Assembly (NCBI GenBank): GCA_963854835.1 | Contig: OY978525.1 | Coordinates: forward strand, 2,127,501-2,191,500 | Direction of reading: 5' to 3' | DNA length: 64,000 nt | Source of the DNA: Megamerina dolium | Lineage: Eukaryota > Arthropoda > Insecta > Diptera > Megamerinidae | Shown here: piece after piece, positions 24,033 to 37,369 of the stretch | Position numbering within the stretch: the stretch's first letter is position 1 | Layout of the letters: each line of letters starts with the position of its first letter | Notes under the pieces: model-generated | What the model saw: only the letters and a program-made list of their open reading frames with translations | Database searches by the model: none | What the model was told of the DNA's origin: nothing | Position numbers and translations under genes: made by a program

Positions 24033-25371
24033 GAAACATTCATATATATATATATATATGTATGCGTTAAGCATACTCGTTCATATCGTATAGCAATGCA
24101 AAGAGTAAGATGTCAGTATTGTTGACTTTCGTTGTCGCTGCCATTGACAGACGACGATGACTCTGACAATACTCGTAATAACAATGGCATCATTTGCATT
24201 TAGATAGAGATACTCATACCTAAGTGAATACAAGCAACAGGCATCATAATCAATGACACAACAACAATAAGCATATATAGAGACTATTGAAGAACTTCCG
24301 ATATTTCAATAATAACAGAAAAAAAGCAAATGTTGTGAAAGCGGAAGCTATGGAATCAGTTATTGTTCAGTGACAATAATTATAAATATTATAGTTGGAA
24401 TCGTGTATTTAATAATGCTGTTGAATAATAATGAGAATATTAATTGGGGAGTTGAATTATTACACAAAAAAAAAAAAATAATTAAAACAGTTTTCTAAAG
24501 ATCATATTTTATGCAAAGTTACTTGTGGGATTGCTTTTCTGCATTAGATCTCAGGGTAAAGTCCAGCTTAAATCATAAAAATAGGTCAATTTAGTGACTG
24601 CGAGATTATACAATTTATGGCAACCTAGATATGCTTTATACTCATATCCCCAGCCTCAGCTCAGCATCATATGAAATGTTGCCATTAATATGTTGCTGAA
24701 ATAAGTCACTAGGATATTTTGGAAACATGCTGTCAATGTTCTACAGAAATGGAAAAATTCAAAAACATTTGTTTTAAAAAAATCGACTCTTAAAGAATAT
24801 CAGACATCAATGTGATGCTACTATTAAACAACAGTCAGCTCAATAGTGATGATTGTATTTCAACATTTCAGCAACACAATTCAATTCAACTCAATTACTT
24901 AGCTAGCAGACACAAGATAGGAGACGTGTGAAGCATTCACAACACAAAATTCACATCTGCATTGACACAATACCACCATCGTACACGTTAATGAGATGAG
25001 ATAAAATATGTGGCATGTTTTTGTGGCATAGAGAGTTTGGTGTGAATGAAGAAGAAGATGAGCAAGAAAAAGACGATGATTTTATTGCTACTGTTAATAT
25101 CATTCTCACACATGCCATGTCATGGCGTTTAAATTGACATGACGTAAAAATTTTTAGTGCAACATCCGAAGAAATATACTACCACTCGTAACAAGAGATA
25201 GTGTATTGATGCTCATATATAGATGTAATTTGTAAGTATGTACATAACATGTATTATATGCAATATGTTGCAGTTGCAGTAAGTAAACGAATAGATTGAC
25301 AATACTGCAAAATAAGAAAAGGAAAAAGTTGGTGATAAAATTGCAACAGCTGCTATTGGGATGTGTGTGTG

Positions 25372-25386
25372 TGTGTGTGTGTGTGT
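25372..25386. repeat. (TG)n microsatellite
   Basis: Uninterrupted TG tract. Confidence 0.85.
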
Positions 25387-25766
25387 AATAAAGCGTGTGA
25401 CGAATGCAAATTTGTGATTTTATTTCCAACATCTTAATGTTACTGCTGATGTTACTGCTGCTGATGCTATTATTGGTTTTTGTTTTTTGTTGTCTTTTTT
25501 ATGTCTATTACGAAGATTCGTTGCATTTCATATTAGTATGCATTCAAATATTTACAATCGTTACCTTCGTTGTGGATGGAAGGCATTGTAGCTGCATGTG
25601 CCGTTTGTATTTAAAGACTGAATTGAAAATATGTTAGCATTTCGTTTCATAGCCAAATAATGATGTGCATATACTAACCAAGAACAAGAAGATATCATCT
25701 TATTTTATATAAAATTATTTAAGTATATTGTTTATATATATAAAGTTGTTCTAATTCTCAAATGTA

Positions 25767-27120
25767 TTATGGTAATGGTAATGGTAGCACGTGTTAGGCT
25801 AAGGCTTTTATGCACTGCGACCAGCCTGGTCTATTGTGGTATCCCTTTATACTTAGATATTTAGTATATTTAATATATCGAGGAATCGAACCAGATCCTT
25901 CGTGGTAAGCATTTTAAGGTCTTCATCTTCTAGTAGGTATGAACGTAGGATTTTGTGCCTCCTGTGTGGTCTAGTGCATCACAGGTTGTGATTAGGTGTT
26001 CCATGAACTCTTGTGTTGGATACTCCTATTTTGTATAAATGTTTATTGCATACAAAGTGGCCCGTTAGTGCTCCGGAGAGTAATCTATTATTCTTTTTGT
26101 TTAAGGAGAGAGCGGTGTTTGCTCTTTTGGCGTCAAAGCTCAGAAATTTTTTGTAGTGGTTGAGACCGCCAGTGTTATTCCAATATTCTCTGATTTTATG
26201 TTGGATCCATTTCTTGGTATCCCGTTTAATGTTGTTCTTATTGAAGCCAAAGAACGGGGTTGGACCCTTCAGACTCTTGCAGACTTTGGCATAAAGGTCC
26301 GCCTTTGCATTACCTTCGTGTTCTTCATGCCCTAGCACCCAGATCAGAGAGACCTGATTGTGGATGGCCAGTTTGTTGATTACATTGTTACACTCTGTGA
26401 GGATTTTTGATGTGAATGTGTAGCTTTTAAGAGCTTTGAGAACTGATTGACTGTCTGAGAGTGATTTTATTTGACGCTTTGGAGTCCTCTTTTCGGTAGG
26501 ATTTCCACTGTTTCCTTTATAGCATAAAGCTCTGCATGGAAAATTTTGGTGTCCGCACTTAGTGTTATTGATTTGTGTGTTCTAGGTCCAACATGTGTAT
26601 CCACATGTTGGTCAAGCGTTGCGCTCACTCGAAGTTTCCTCCCTTGATGGGAAAATGACTTTATATCTCTTGGTAAAATTGAATACTTAGTCTGTGTGGA
26701 CACTTGTCTGGGTTATATGTGTAACATTTCCGACCTTGTTTAAGATCTCTAGGTGTCCAGTCAGATTACGTGGTTTGCATTGTTTCTTTCATATGAATTG
26801 AGAGTGCTTGCATTGCAGCAGCCTCTTGTATTGCTATAAATAGCGGTGATAAATTTAACAATGCTTCCATGCCAGTATTTGGGGTAGTTTTCATAGCCCC
26901 TGTGATGCTTAGGCACGCTAGCCTTTGTAATTTGCACAGTTTTCATATAGCCGTTTGGTTGGTTGATTTTTAGCCACCATACCAATGCCCCATATAGTAT
27001 GATAGGTCTAACCATTTGGGTGTAAATTCAGAAGCTTATTTTGGGGCTCAGACCACAGGATTTCCCTAGAAGTTGCCTTGTGTTTCAAAGATTTTTTGTG
27101 GCTTTTGTTATTACTATCAA
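25767..27120 (-). mobile_element. 3' part of a LINE with RNase H (LOA/R1/I-like)
   Basis: Minus-strand LINE remnant containing the C-terminal part of the reverse transcriptase, the RNase H domain, the end of the coding region and the 3' tail. The tail is a short hexamer-type repeat (ATTACC units, at 25767-25786). A separate RNase H domain narrows it to the LOA/R1/I-type clades. Exact clade was not tested. The upstream RT and endonuclease are absent, so it is 5'-truncated or deleted. GC content exceeds the neighbours. Confidence 0.83.
25853..27115 (-). pseudogene. LINE RT C-terminus plus RNase H, decayed
   Basis: Read on the minus strand from about 27115, an RT thumb segment has KATKNL, LLGKSCGLSPK and then MVRPIILYGALVWW. 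Next come RNase H blocks with FHAELYAIKETVE (acidic residue) and, further on, LGHEEHEGNAKADLYAK (His and Asp of the active site). A conserved C-terminal stretch KKFLSFDAKRANTALSL, LLSGALTGHFVCNKHLY follows. The C-terminal tail can be read to LVRFLDILNILNI and a TAA at 25853-25855. Several stops and frame changes separate these blocks, so no intact enzyme is encoded. Confidence 0.85.
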
Positions 27121-28199
27121 ATGTGTAACATTTTGTTAATTACTCTCCACAATAATAACTGTTTCTTATATTTTTAGCGTCAAAATCATAGCAATGGTTT
27201 AGGAAGAATATAAATTCTAAAAATCACATACACATTTTATAATTGATTTTCATTCTTGTTGCGATTAGATCTATTCAATCTATACCTAGAGTATATGAAT
27301 GCATTTTACATACACATAACTAGCTACGTGTATCTCATCATATGTGTTGTTTTATTTTCTAAATGGCTTGTGTTGTCAATTGCACATTATATTAAATAGC
27401 TAAGGTACTACTTCGTTCACTTTGTTCATCGACATCATTGTCATTTGTTTGCTTTTCGAATCCTTTTGCATGTATGATTTTACTTCATTACCAGCTTTTC
27501 ATGTTGTTCAGTGTAATCCATGTGCATGGGAGTGTATACCCAATGCATGCTTTGAGTATATAAAATTTTCTTTTTTTTTTTTATTATTATTAAATGTTTT
27601 TTATAGTACTCGTACTATTACATGTACAAAAATATACATGCACATAGAAATGAATTGACACATCGACACCATTGTATGCATTAGTACCTCCCCATAATGC
27701 TTATACACATGACTTGCTCTAAAATGCTATTGTCATTGTTATATGTACTGCATCAAAATGCATGCATGGATGTGCATGTGTGTAAGGTATATGTATAGGT
27801 AACTCCTAGCTAGTTTATGGTTGTGTGATTGGCATGCATGTACAAGCATGTGGCAAGTATCGAATGTTCGAAAACATTTTGACTTTCTGTTTTATGGATT
27901 TTATTTTTGTTGTTGTTGGTTCTCTTTAATGCCTTTAATAAACTATAAAATTGAAATTGAAAAGGTGTCACTTATGCTTTATCACTTTCTGTCTCTCACT
28001 CTCTTTTTATAATCCTAAGCAACTTTTGGTTTTACTATAACAAATCATTAACATTTTCATCAGAGCCTTGAAGTTTGTTGGTAAAAACAAAAGTAGAAAC
28101 ATTTTAATAATTAAATTTAATTGATATATTTTCAAAAATTTTTTTATTTGTAATTATTAGATGCATTATCTGCGCCATTTATGATGCTAAAGCTAATAT
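27121..28199. other. Non-coding DNA
   Basis: No gene recognised. AT-rich, with homopolymer runs and short TGCA-type patches. Confidence 0.5.
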
Positions 28200-28650
28200 T
28201 ATTCACACTTTACGCATGAAAATATAAAGTTATTGTAATAAAATTTGGTATATAAAGCTAATTTCATCTCAAAATAGATATAATAGAAAATTTGAATCAT
28301 TTGGATAAAAATTACGCATACCTCCCATACAAATTTATGATTCCGTATGTATATTTTCATATTTTACATAAGAAAAAATACAGTTATCAAACTGAAAGTC
28401 CGTACAAGTCAATTATGTTTGATAAGGAATGAATAATATCGAAAATAGGCACAATCGAATAGAAGGAACGTCTAGCTCCCATACAAACTTATGCTTCTGG
28501 ATGTACTTTTCTACATTTGGTTATACGAAAAAATAAAAATTATGAAGCGAAAACATGGTACATTCAATTATATTTACAAATAAATGCATAATATTGAAAA
28601 TAGATGAAATCGATTAAAAATAAAGCCTAATTGCCATACAAATTTATACT
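28200..28650 (-). repeat. Family A tandem array, about three 153-bp units
   Basis: Reverse-orientation anchors (CCTCCCATACAAA, AGCTCCCATACAAA, TTGCCATACAAA) fall at 28323, 28477 and 28631, steps 154 and 154. Blocks between anchors match the arrays at 8.1 and 46.8 kb, including 'gaaaatagatgaaatcgat' and 'gaaaatataaagttat'. Confidence 0.82.
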
Positions 28651-28886
28651 GTCTGTCATGATTTAGAAGCACTTTACACTTTTCTTCTTCTTTTCTTTTA
28701 TGATTTATGTTAATTTGTACAAAAGAAAACAAAATGAATGGCAAATTTACAAATTATCTTCCTTTGTATTCATCGTCATTAACCTAAGGTAAGAGAATTT
28801 GAGCAAAAAAACATTATTCACCGCAACATAGTACATTTCTTCACGCCGTGCATACACAGTGTATCGAGCTAAGTATATATTTTATA

Positions 28887-28908
28887 GTTGTTGTTGTTGT
28901 TGTTGTTA
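28887..28908. repeat. (TTG)n microsatellite
   Basis: Seven uninterrupted TTG units. Confidence 0.9.
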
Positions 28909-29322
28909 TTTTCATTTAAATTCCTTCATATTTTCCTTTCTCGATATCAACATTTCATCAGCATATAACGCATTGTCATACATACGATACGGGAGCACTC
29001 ATTCAATAGGTACATATTGTTGTATACATGTGTATCGCAGGAGTGTATCGAAAGTCATGTTGCGAACAAATGTTGGCAATTTCTAATTAGAATGTGTTGA
29101 AATTTTGTTGAATTTCTGTGGCGGAAAACATACGAAAATTGTAAATTGATGATGTCTTTATTGGCATTGTACGTGTATGTATGTATTGGTTGATGTATTC
29201 ACATAATGGTTAGTGTGTTTAATTGTGTGGGTGTCTGTGCGAGGCAGGACGTTAGCAGAAAGTTTTCAGTTGAACTTTGAAATTGTGTGTAAAGTTTTGT
29301 ATTTTTCTGAGCATAAATGTGG

Positions 29323-29325
<3 letters not shown>

Positions 29326-29359
<34 letters not shown>
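29326..29359. repeat. (TG)17 microsatellite
   Basis: Uninterrupted TG tract. Confidence 0.93.
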
Positions 29360-29360
<1 letters not shown>

Positions 29361-30560
29361 ATTATTCCGGCTATCGCTTGAATGAATTTGAAAAGGAAAT
29401 TTGGTTTTGTAATTTATGCTGTTATACATTAGATGGTTGGTTGTTACGAGTATGTACGAATTGGTTGAAACTCTACTAGTGCCACGCCATGTGCCACGCC
29501 ACGCCAACTTTTCAAATCACTTTTTAAGCGCCAAGCTTTAATGTCAATTAAAATATTTTACAACTGAAGCTAACGCATCATGGATGCGGACAAGTGAAAA
29601 AAGGAATTTCACAAAGTAGAAAAATATAAAAAAAATAAAAAAATAAAAATAAAAGAAACAAAATTACGCTTTTAGCCATTTAACTTAAATTGAGTTAATT
29701 AAATTGCCGCAAGTGTTAAGCTGTTTTGTTGCCTTGTAAGTAAGTTAGTTAGTTAGTTAATGGGTTAAATGAATGAATATACCGAATAATAATACTCAAG
29801 CAATTCAAAGTTCTGATCAGATAAGTACTTACATTTTAGCACAAATTGAAAGTTGAGCTTCAGAGTTTGACAGAGTGAGAGTGAATTAAAATCAATAGAA
29901 TTTAATCAATTAATTTAATCTTACATATAATCTGCTAATGATTTTCGTCTATCTAAATCTAAATGCCCAAATCCATATTGATTTAATCGTATTTTTCTAT
30001 TTTTTCTTCTCTTCGATTTTTTTTTCTATTCCGTTTTGCTCGATTAGCTTGATTTCTAATTGGAAAACTTTTTCTTTCGGCTCATCAGTAAACAATTTGG
30101 CAAAAACACATTCAAAGAGTATGGTCAATTTATTGATTAGCCACAGCAGTCCACACATTTTTTATGTGTTTATATGTATGTATGTGACCTAAATTGCTCA
30201 CGCGTACATTACTGTAAACACAGTGAAAGTAAATGTGAGGAAAAACAAAAAAAAAAAATAAAAATAAACGACATTAGAGGGAGAGAGATGTGTAAAAAAT
30301 GAGTTCAAAAAGCAAATAAACAAAGTGTAAGGTCTTTAATATGACATAAAGCTAATGGATAGAAAATTTGTATGATATCAAATAGAGTAAGGAAATTAGA
30401 ATGAGTTTTTTGTTGCCTCGCTTCAGTCACTTACGAGCAGATCAATATTTAAATATAATTATTTCTAAACAAGTTTGTGATCGTTGATTTCTTGAACTTA
30501 ATTAAGTCACATTTTGTTCTTAACCTAAAAAAAAAAAAATTAAAATTATATTGAAATATA

Positions 30561-31130
30561 CAGAATCGCCCATATAAGGGTATACAACGACCGCCCACTA
30601 TTAATTTTCACTTTTTTCTTAACATACTTACCCCCAAACACTACCTCTCTATCTACTCTAAATTTAACCATCTAAATGTATGACCAACCAACCGAACCAA
30701 TTCATTTTCACTGCCCAACATGTTACTTGAATTTATTAACTCTCCAGCGTTACTCTTTAGGAAGTCTCCCATACAAAATGGACTCAAAACCTCATGAAAG
30801 TTAGCAATTATAGTTTTAATTCCCTAGAAATCGCCCTTGGGAATCGAGGAGTGAAATGTATGGCCACCCTCATTAATTCTGTTGCACCAAAATTTTCCCA
30901 ATATGTTATTTCCTCGAGCTCCACCTGTTAGGGGACTTTGGGCCCATTATATGGATATGAAAGCATCAGAAAATCAAAATAATTGCCCAGAAATCGCGAT
31001 AAAATGTATGGACAATCACCCTTAATTCATCTTATTCAACATTTCTTCGAAACACACTTATCCTTTATATCCATTCGTTAGATGGGCTCCTCTACAAAAT
31101 TGCGGGTTTTTTGCGAAATCGGAAGATTTT
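30561..31130 (-). repeat. Family B tandem array, decayed
   Basis: Blocks such as 'ctcccatacaaaatgg', 'attagttttaattcc...gaaatcgccc', 'gaaatgtatggccaccctca', 'ttaattc' and 'acttatcctttat' recur about every 150-165 bp. They match the reverse complement of the family B unit seen at 57-58.8 kb. About three degenerate units. Non-coding. Confidence 0.65.
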
Positions 31131-32540
31131 CATATATCTGTGATATCACTGAAAGACTATAGACCTTAACAAACTATTGGAGAAGCGCAATTGAATTCAA
31201 ATAGAACAATAAAACTTTTGTTTCAACCAATAGATGATTCCAAGCTACAGCCTTTTCCCATATCGGTATATGTTGCTACACATTCGTACCTTTTTGATGT
31301 ATTTAGGAACAGTTGTGACATATTGGTCGAACAATAGCGATATTTCACACCCCTACTACTATTATTTGATTTTAAGGATATCTCATGTTTATGAGACAAC
31401 CTTTGAACATATTGAAAAGGTATGTGCGTAATTTATATTTAAATAAATTCCACCTAGCACTTTAAACATGTTGAATTGTTTTTATCATTTCTTTGCTACA
31501 GATGCATGTATATATTTATGCATAGAAACATATTCTCGTATGCAAAACACAAGAGGCTTAAATTTGTGGAGACTTAATGTATATGCTAGTGTATATACAT
31601 TTACTTATGGACACACGCACAAATAAATAAACATATTCATGCATACATACACTCATTCATTCATTCACTCACTCACCGCACTTGACTTAGGAACGTGACA
31701 CAGTAAACTGATAAATGGCCGCCAGGGAAAAATAAGCACATAAATCACACACACACAAACATATGTACAGCTATCTATACACTTAGAAATCCACAAGTAC
31801 ACATACAAACGCACAAACACGCATATGAATAGATTTGTATGTTGTATTGACTAACGACACCACATAGCGCCACTGTCACATAACGCGCATACTTTGTTGA
31901 TATGTGATAGCGCCAACGACAACGACAACGACGATGGCGGCGGCGACATCAATGACAATGCCAAAATTCTTCATCTATGTACAAGTACATACACATACGT
32001 TGTGTGATGAACATCATTATTATCAGCGCCGCACTGATGTGACAAGGCAGTTGCGTGTTGTCACAGGCCAAAATTACTTAATTTACTGTACACATCACAC
32101 ACAGACACACACATAAGCGTACACGAACATATTCACAGCATTAAGTACAAGCACGAATAATGTCGAATTATATTTATGGGCGTTCTGATGAATTACTGCT
32201 TACTGCTGCTTTATGTATTTACATGTATTCATATTTGCATTGTGTTCATATTTATATCTTTATTTACAAGCAAGAAAAATATAATAATGGAATGAGAAAA
32301 GCATCACATAGTCTGACTCCCTTGAGAAATATTCATATGTATAATATCTACTAGCAAAAAAAAAAAAAAGTGAAATTTAGGTACTAACACCTAAATATTA
32401 AAGTAACTTTAATGAGATATTCGTAAGAGTATTATTGTGAAGCAATTTAGATGTGGATTTCTATATCGATTTAATGATACAAATTAATCATATATTGGTT
32501 TCATAATGATGCATTAAGAAATAATGATAATTTACATATA
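31131..32540. other. Non-coding DNA
   Basis: No gene recognised. 31860-32110 is less AT-biased and contains ACG and GGC triplet runs near 31915-31950. The frame across it is low-complexity (Thr-rich) and unconvincing as an exon. Confidence 0.45.
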
Positions 32541-33640
32541 AACTCGTCGATTTTTGTTTAAATAAGGAACATTTTGTATGGGTACTACCCTCATTTATCA
32601 ATGGAATTACTTCAAATTTTGTGTAGAACAATATTTTAATAAAAAAATTTTATTCACAAAATTTTATAAGGAACTGTTGCAAAATAATTGTACCTACCTT
32701 TCATATAAAATGTGCGAGTTTTGCTTTTTAATCAAATGGACACTATGTTTTTTCGTATGTGTGAAACAAAAATGATGCTGTAAAAAATTGAGATTCACAA
32801 CATTTTAGGAAGAACCACTAAAAAAAAATGATGACATCCATATAAATTAGTCAATTTTGATTTAAAAAATGAACATTTTATATGGGTACGAGTCTCATTT
32901 ATAAACGGATTGACTTTTAATTTTGTGTGGGGTACTCGTTTAGTAAACAAATAAGATTTACAAAGTTTTATAAAGATTCATTAACAAATAATGGTAGCTT
33001 CCATAGAAATATGTCATTTTTTAAGGAAGAAAACGAATATTTTCTATGGGTGGTATACTAATTTATGAATCGAATGAGTTCAAATTTCGTAGAGGGCACT
33101 ATTTTGGTAGAAAAATTATAAACACAAAATTTTATGAAAATTCATTGGAAAAAAATATTAGTTGCCATACAAATTACAAGTTTTAAACAAACTTGTATTA
33201 AGTTTTGGGCAAATATTTAATTTTTATGTTGATTATGTTCATATCTACAAAGTTTTGTGAAGATTAATTAAAAAATAATAGTACCTTTCATACAAAATTG
33301 TGAATTTTTGGTTTTCAAAACAAATATTTTGTATGTGTACTATATTTATTTATGAACAGAATTTCTTCAAATTTTGTGTAGAACATTATTTTGATAGAAA
33401 ATTAAGGTTCACAAAGTTTTAGAAAGATTCTTTAAAAAATTGAACAACATTTCATACAAAATTGTATACTACTATTTAAAAAATAGCAAATTTTGTATGT
33501 GAAGTGTGATTATTTATGAAAAAAATTACTTTAGATTTAATGAAGAGCACTACTTTGGTGTATAAATATAATGCCCAAAGTATTATGATGATATATTGAA
33601 GCATAATGGTATACTTCGACTGAAACAGATCAACTTCGCA
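32541..33640 (+). repeat. Family C tandem array, about six to seven units
   Basis: Each unit has, in order, an anchor 'ttttgtatgggtac', then 'atttatgaa..gaatta.ttcaaattttgtgtagaac', 'tattttgatagaaaaatta', 'cacaaagttttataaagatt' and 'ttcatacaaaat'. Anchors lie near 32574, 32752, 32878, 33042, 33189, 33329 and 33493. Spacing varies from 126 to 178 bp because of indels. Wording differs from families A and B, although all three share a 'gtatggg' block. Non-coding, and the only family C array found. Confidence 0.75.
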
Positions 33641-35035
33641 GCAAAATGCTCATATTGTTAGAAAAATTGTGTAGTATAAAGTCAAGGTTTTCATAGCTAT
33701 TTTTTGAGAAATATAAAAAAAAGAAATATATCAAAATTAAAGAGGGCCTTACAGGATTAAAGTATATTTCTAACAAATACATATTTTATGCAGTAAACGC
33801 AGTGGCCTTATCAAATGAATTAAAAATAGTAATATTCTAAAATTCTAAAATTTTATTCTAGTTAGATTTAAAAAAGGGATACATGTTTTTCTTATTATCT
33901 GATTTTGCTCAAAGTATAGTTCTATAGTGAATACTTATTCAGACATGTACCTGCTCTTATTGTATAAAATCGTATAAATGCTAATTTAATATATCTACAT
34001 AATTACCTGAAGCGTGTTGGTATACTATTTGTTTTTGTATGTCTGCTTGTTTATTGTTTGCCATTATGCTATTGTAGCTATATGATTTTTCCCCTTTTGT
34101 GTCTGGGTCGACAACTCAACTGTCCCATTTCGAATACGAGATGATGGCAATTAATCCATTTGTGATAATATCGAAGAGAATGGGACAATCACATTTTGTA
34201 TGTATGTGTTCATATGCATATATATCTGCAAAAGAAAATTAAATTTTTTTTTTTTTATATAACAATAGCATGTATAATATATAATTCGTTACTACATACA
34301 AGCAATTTTTCTGTACTCTTCCTTCTAAAAGGGCTATTATTCGACCACTGTAATCTTTCGTTTAGTGTTTTTTTTTTTTTTTGTGAAAACTTTAGTTACT
34401 AGTACAGTACAAGATGAAGTTATATAAAGTGTCACATTGAATGAAAATTGTCAACAAAATAAATTCAAAGTTGCAGATGTTTTTCTCAACTTGATGCAAA
34501 GTTTGTAAAGTTATTATTTTTTTTTTTTTTGTGTCATTATACTGAAAATTTTATTATGCGTCCTAGCAAAATCTTTATATTTAGTTTGCAATTGCAAAGA
34601 ATCATTGAATAATCAGTGAATAGTTCTAAAGTTAAAAAAAAAAAAAAAAATAGAGAAAAGTGCTCATAATTAATGTAATGTCAAAATATTTTGACTACTC
34701 TTTCAAGCAATGGAATTTATAGACAAATTGTCAGAACACAAAATATGCCATCATTTATAATATTGGCCAAAGCAATTATTGAGTGGCTTCTGTTTGTAAT
34801 AATAATTATAATAATAGTAATAATATGATTGTTATTATCAAAATAGGCACTTTAACGTTTTGTAGTTAATTGAAATTTTTACACTATATTATATGATGTT
34901 ATTACCACTATTATTCTTATGATTATTATTATGATTTTTATTATCATTTATCGTTAAAAATAATAAAGCTCGAATAGCAAAAAATTATGCTTTATTTAGT
35001 GATAATGAGCTTTAACAATTTATTTATTATTTAAC

Positions 35036-35093
<58 letters not shown>

Positions 35094-35755
35094 ACATATA
35101 TCCATCTATCCACATACGTGCAGAAAAGGAAATGAAATAGGACAAAGAAAAAAATAAATAAACATAAATTCAACAAAGTAAATATACAAATAACAAAATA
35201 TACAAAATAACAATAATGAGAGTTGTAAATGTAGAACACTGAAAAATGTGACTATAGGCCACAATACCTAAGCGAATACGTGAACTGTTTCGACACGCAA
35301 CTGTTTTCACAAACAAACATACACGTGAAAAATATTAGGAAAAAAAAAAAAAAACAACAAAAACTAAAGAAAAACAAAAGCTAATGAAAAAATAAAACAT
35401 TAGGTGATTCTCAGGCACGCACACAACAAATTACATATACAAGTATATACATAATATTTACTTCCTTTGAATTACAATTTACCTATATTTGATACTATGT
35501 AGAAAAGGAGGTGCTGTGTTCCTTTTAAATATTATTCATATAATTTTTATATATAGCAATATATCGTTTGAGGTCATCATCACCTGCTGAGCCGTCCATG
35601 AAATATCAACAAATTGTAGGCGTGTTCAATGATTTTATTTATAACTGTCAAATTGCTTAAACACGCATGCTACGGTGATAAGTTATAGAAAAATTTGAAA
35701 AGTTCAAAATTTTGTAATACCGAAGCTTACATAGATGTATACTTTCGAAAAAATC
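33641..35755. other. AT-rich non-coding DNA
   Basis: No gene recognised. Poly-T runs at 34245, 34370 and 34520, ATT/AAT triplet runs at about 34800-34960 and a long CA tract at 35039-35091 are the main features. Confidence 0.55.
35039..35091. repeat. (CA)26 microsatellite
   Basis: Uninterrupted CA tract, among the longest dinucleotide runs in the window. Confidence 0.97.
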
Positions 35756-36420
35756 ATATTTTTGTACCAAAAGCTTACTGTAATTTTCATCTGATAGCGT
35801 TCATTTTCAAAAATACCATTTTACTTTCATTTCATTTTCAAAATGAGTGCTAATTTTCAGCTTGATAACTTTACATGTTTGTGGGGAAAATTGCGAAAAT
35901 AAGCATATAAAGGCAAAATTTTGTATGGGAGGTAGGCGTGATTTTTATTCGATTTATTTCATTTTCTGAGATGACCAATTACTAATAAAAATAATAATGT
36001 GTACCAAGTTTCAGCTTGATAACGTTAAACGTTCGTGGAAAAATTGTGAAAATATATATATATAGAAGCCATATTTTGTATGGGAGGTAGGCGTGATTTT
36101 TATTTGATTTATCTCATTTTCTTAGACAACCAATCGCTGATAAAAATAATAATGTGTACCAAGTTTCAGCTTGATAACTTTACATGTTCATGGGAAAATT
36201 GTGAAAATAATCATATAGAAGCAAAATTTTGTATGGGAGGTAGTCGTGATTTTTATTCGATTTATCTCATTTTCTGAGACGATCAATCGCAGATAAAAAC
36301 AATAATGTGTACTAAATTTCAGCTTGATAACTTTATATTTTCGTGCCTAAAGTGGGAAAATTTATATGTGGAAGCAAAAGCTTATAATGAAGGTCGGTGT
36401 AATTTTCTTCCAATTATGCT
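35756..36420 (+). repeat. Family A tandem array, four 153-bp units
   Basis: The anchor TTGTATGGGAGGTAGGCGTG falls at 35921, 36077 and 36229, with a decayed one near 36382. The steps are 156, 152 and 153; the 156 includes a small AT expansion at 36056-36062. The blocks 'tttttattcgatttatctc', 'aataataatgtgtaccaag' and 'tttcagcttgataacttta' are very well preserved, so this is one of the younger arrays. Confidence 0.9.
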
Positions 36421-36758
36421 AATTTTTGAATATCTTATTTTTTTGTGGTATAAGTAATAAGAGAAAGAAATGTAAGAAGCAAATCTGCAAATTTTACAGA
36501 AGAAAAATTAGATATCTAAATGAAATTTTAATATAAATTTTCAAAGAAATTCAAAATAGATTCTAATAGTGGTTAATCTATAATAGCATTATTTATGTAA
36601 AATTAAATCTGACAAGCTTAAACAATATTTTTTTTTTTTTGGAAAGAAACAAGGAAATTTTAACTACGATCCTCTTTATTTTCATGCCACCATAAAACAT
36701 TAAGCTGACAACTAGTGAAATAATAAGAATGGTATTACGTACACGAATAAATAAATAC

Positions 36759-36804
<46 letters not shown>

Positions 36805-37369
36805 AGTGCATTGCTTGTGATTTTCAAAAAAAAAAAAAAAAAAAGGATCGTAAATTATGCTTGAAGAATTTAATGTTTTATTTTATTTATTTTTTCACAC
36901 TTTGGTTTTATATGTGTGTGTGTATATGTAATATATAATATATTTTCTCTTTTTTCGAAAGCACCGATTTCGACTAACTATTTAACGCGACACTACCACC
37001 AACCAGCATGCGATTACACAATAAACACTTAAAATGGCACCAGAAGCGATGACATTTTTTGTTTTTTTTTTTTTGTTCGAATCGGTAGTCATACCTACAT
37101 ACAAGAGAAAGCGAAATTTTGAGTATTTATTACATTTGCTCTTCTTATTACTTGTATATTTACTCCTACTAGTACATACAACTACACTATTCATCTCATT
37201 GCAATGGAATATAACGAGTAGTAGCAACTCTTGCATATCTACTTACATACATATACCTTCATATTTACTCGTAGATATATGAATAGAGTCCCTTTGTACA
37301 AATTACATATACTAGTAGGAATGTATGTCGTTTGATAAGTACCTGTGTTTGATAAAATCTGTGCAATCC
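36421..37369. other. Non-coding DNA with microsatellites
   Basis: No gene recognised. A long AT tract (36768-36802), an A run near 36827-36844 and a T run near 37060 are present. Confidence 0.5.
36768..36802. repeat. (AT)17 microsatellite
   Basis: Uninterrupted AT tract. Confidence 0.95.

Larger units (their letters stand above)
23278..25766. other. AT-rich non-coding DNA with microsatellites
   Basis: No gene recognised. CA and AT tracts near 23986-24060 and a TG tract near 25372 are the main structure. Frames over them are repeat translations. Confidence 0.55.
28651..30560. other. Non-coding DNA with microsatellites
   Basis: No gene recognised. TTG (28887-28908) and GT (29326-29359) tracts are present. 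29460-29530 has a run of 'cacgcca' repeats. The rest is AT-rich. Confidence 0.5.

Noticed and set aside
34090..34195. Short inverted similarity TGTCCCATT...AATGGGACA
   Set aside because: Arms of only about 10 bp some 60 bp apart, no target duplication, no other copy seen; likely chance.
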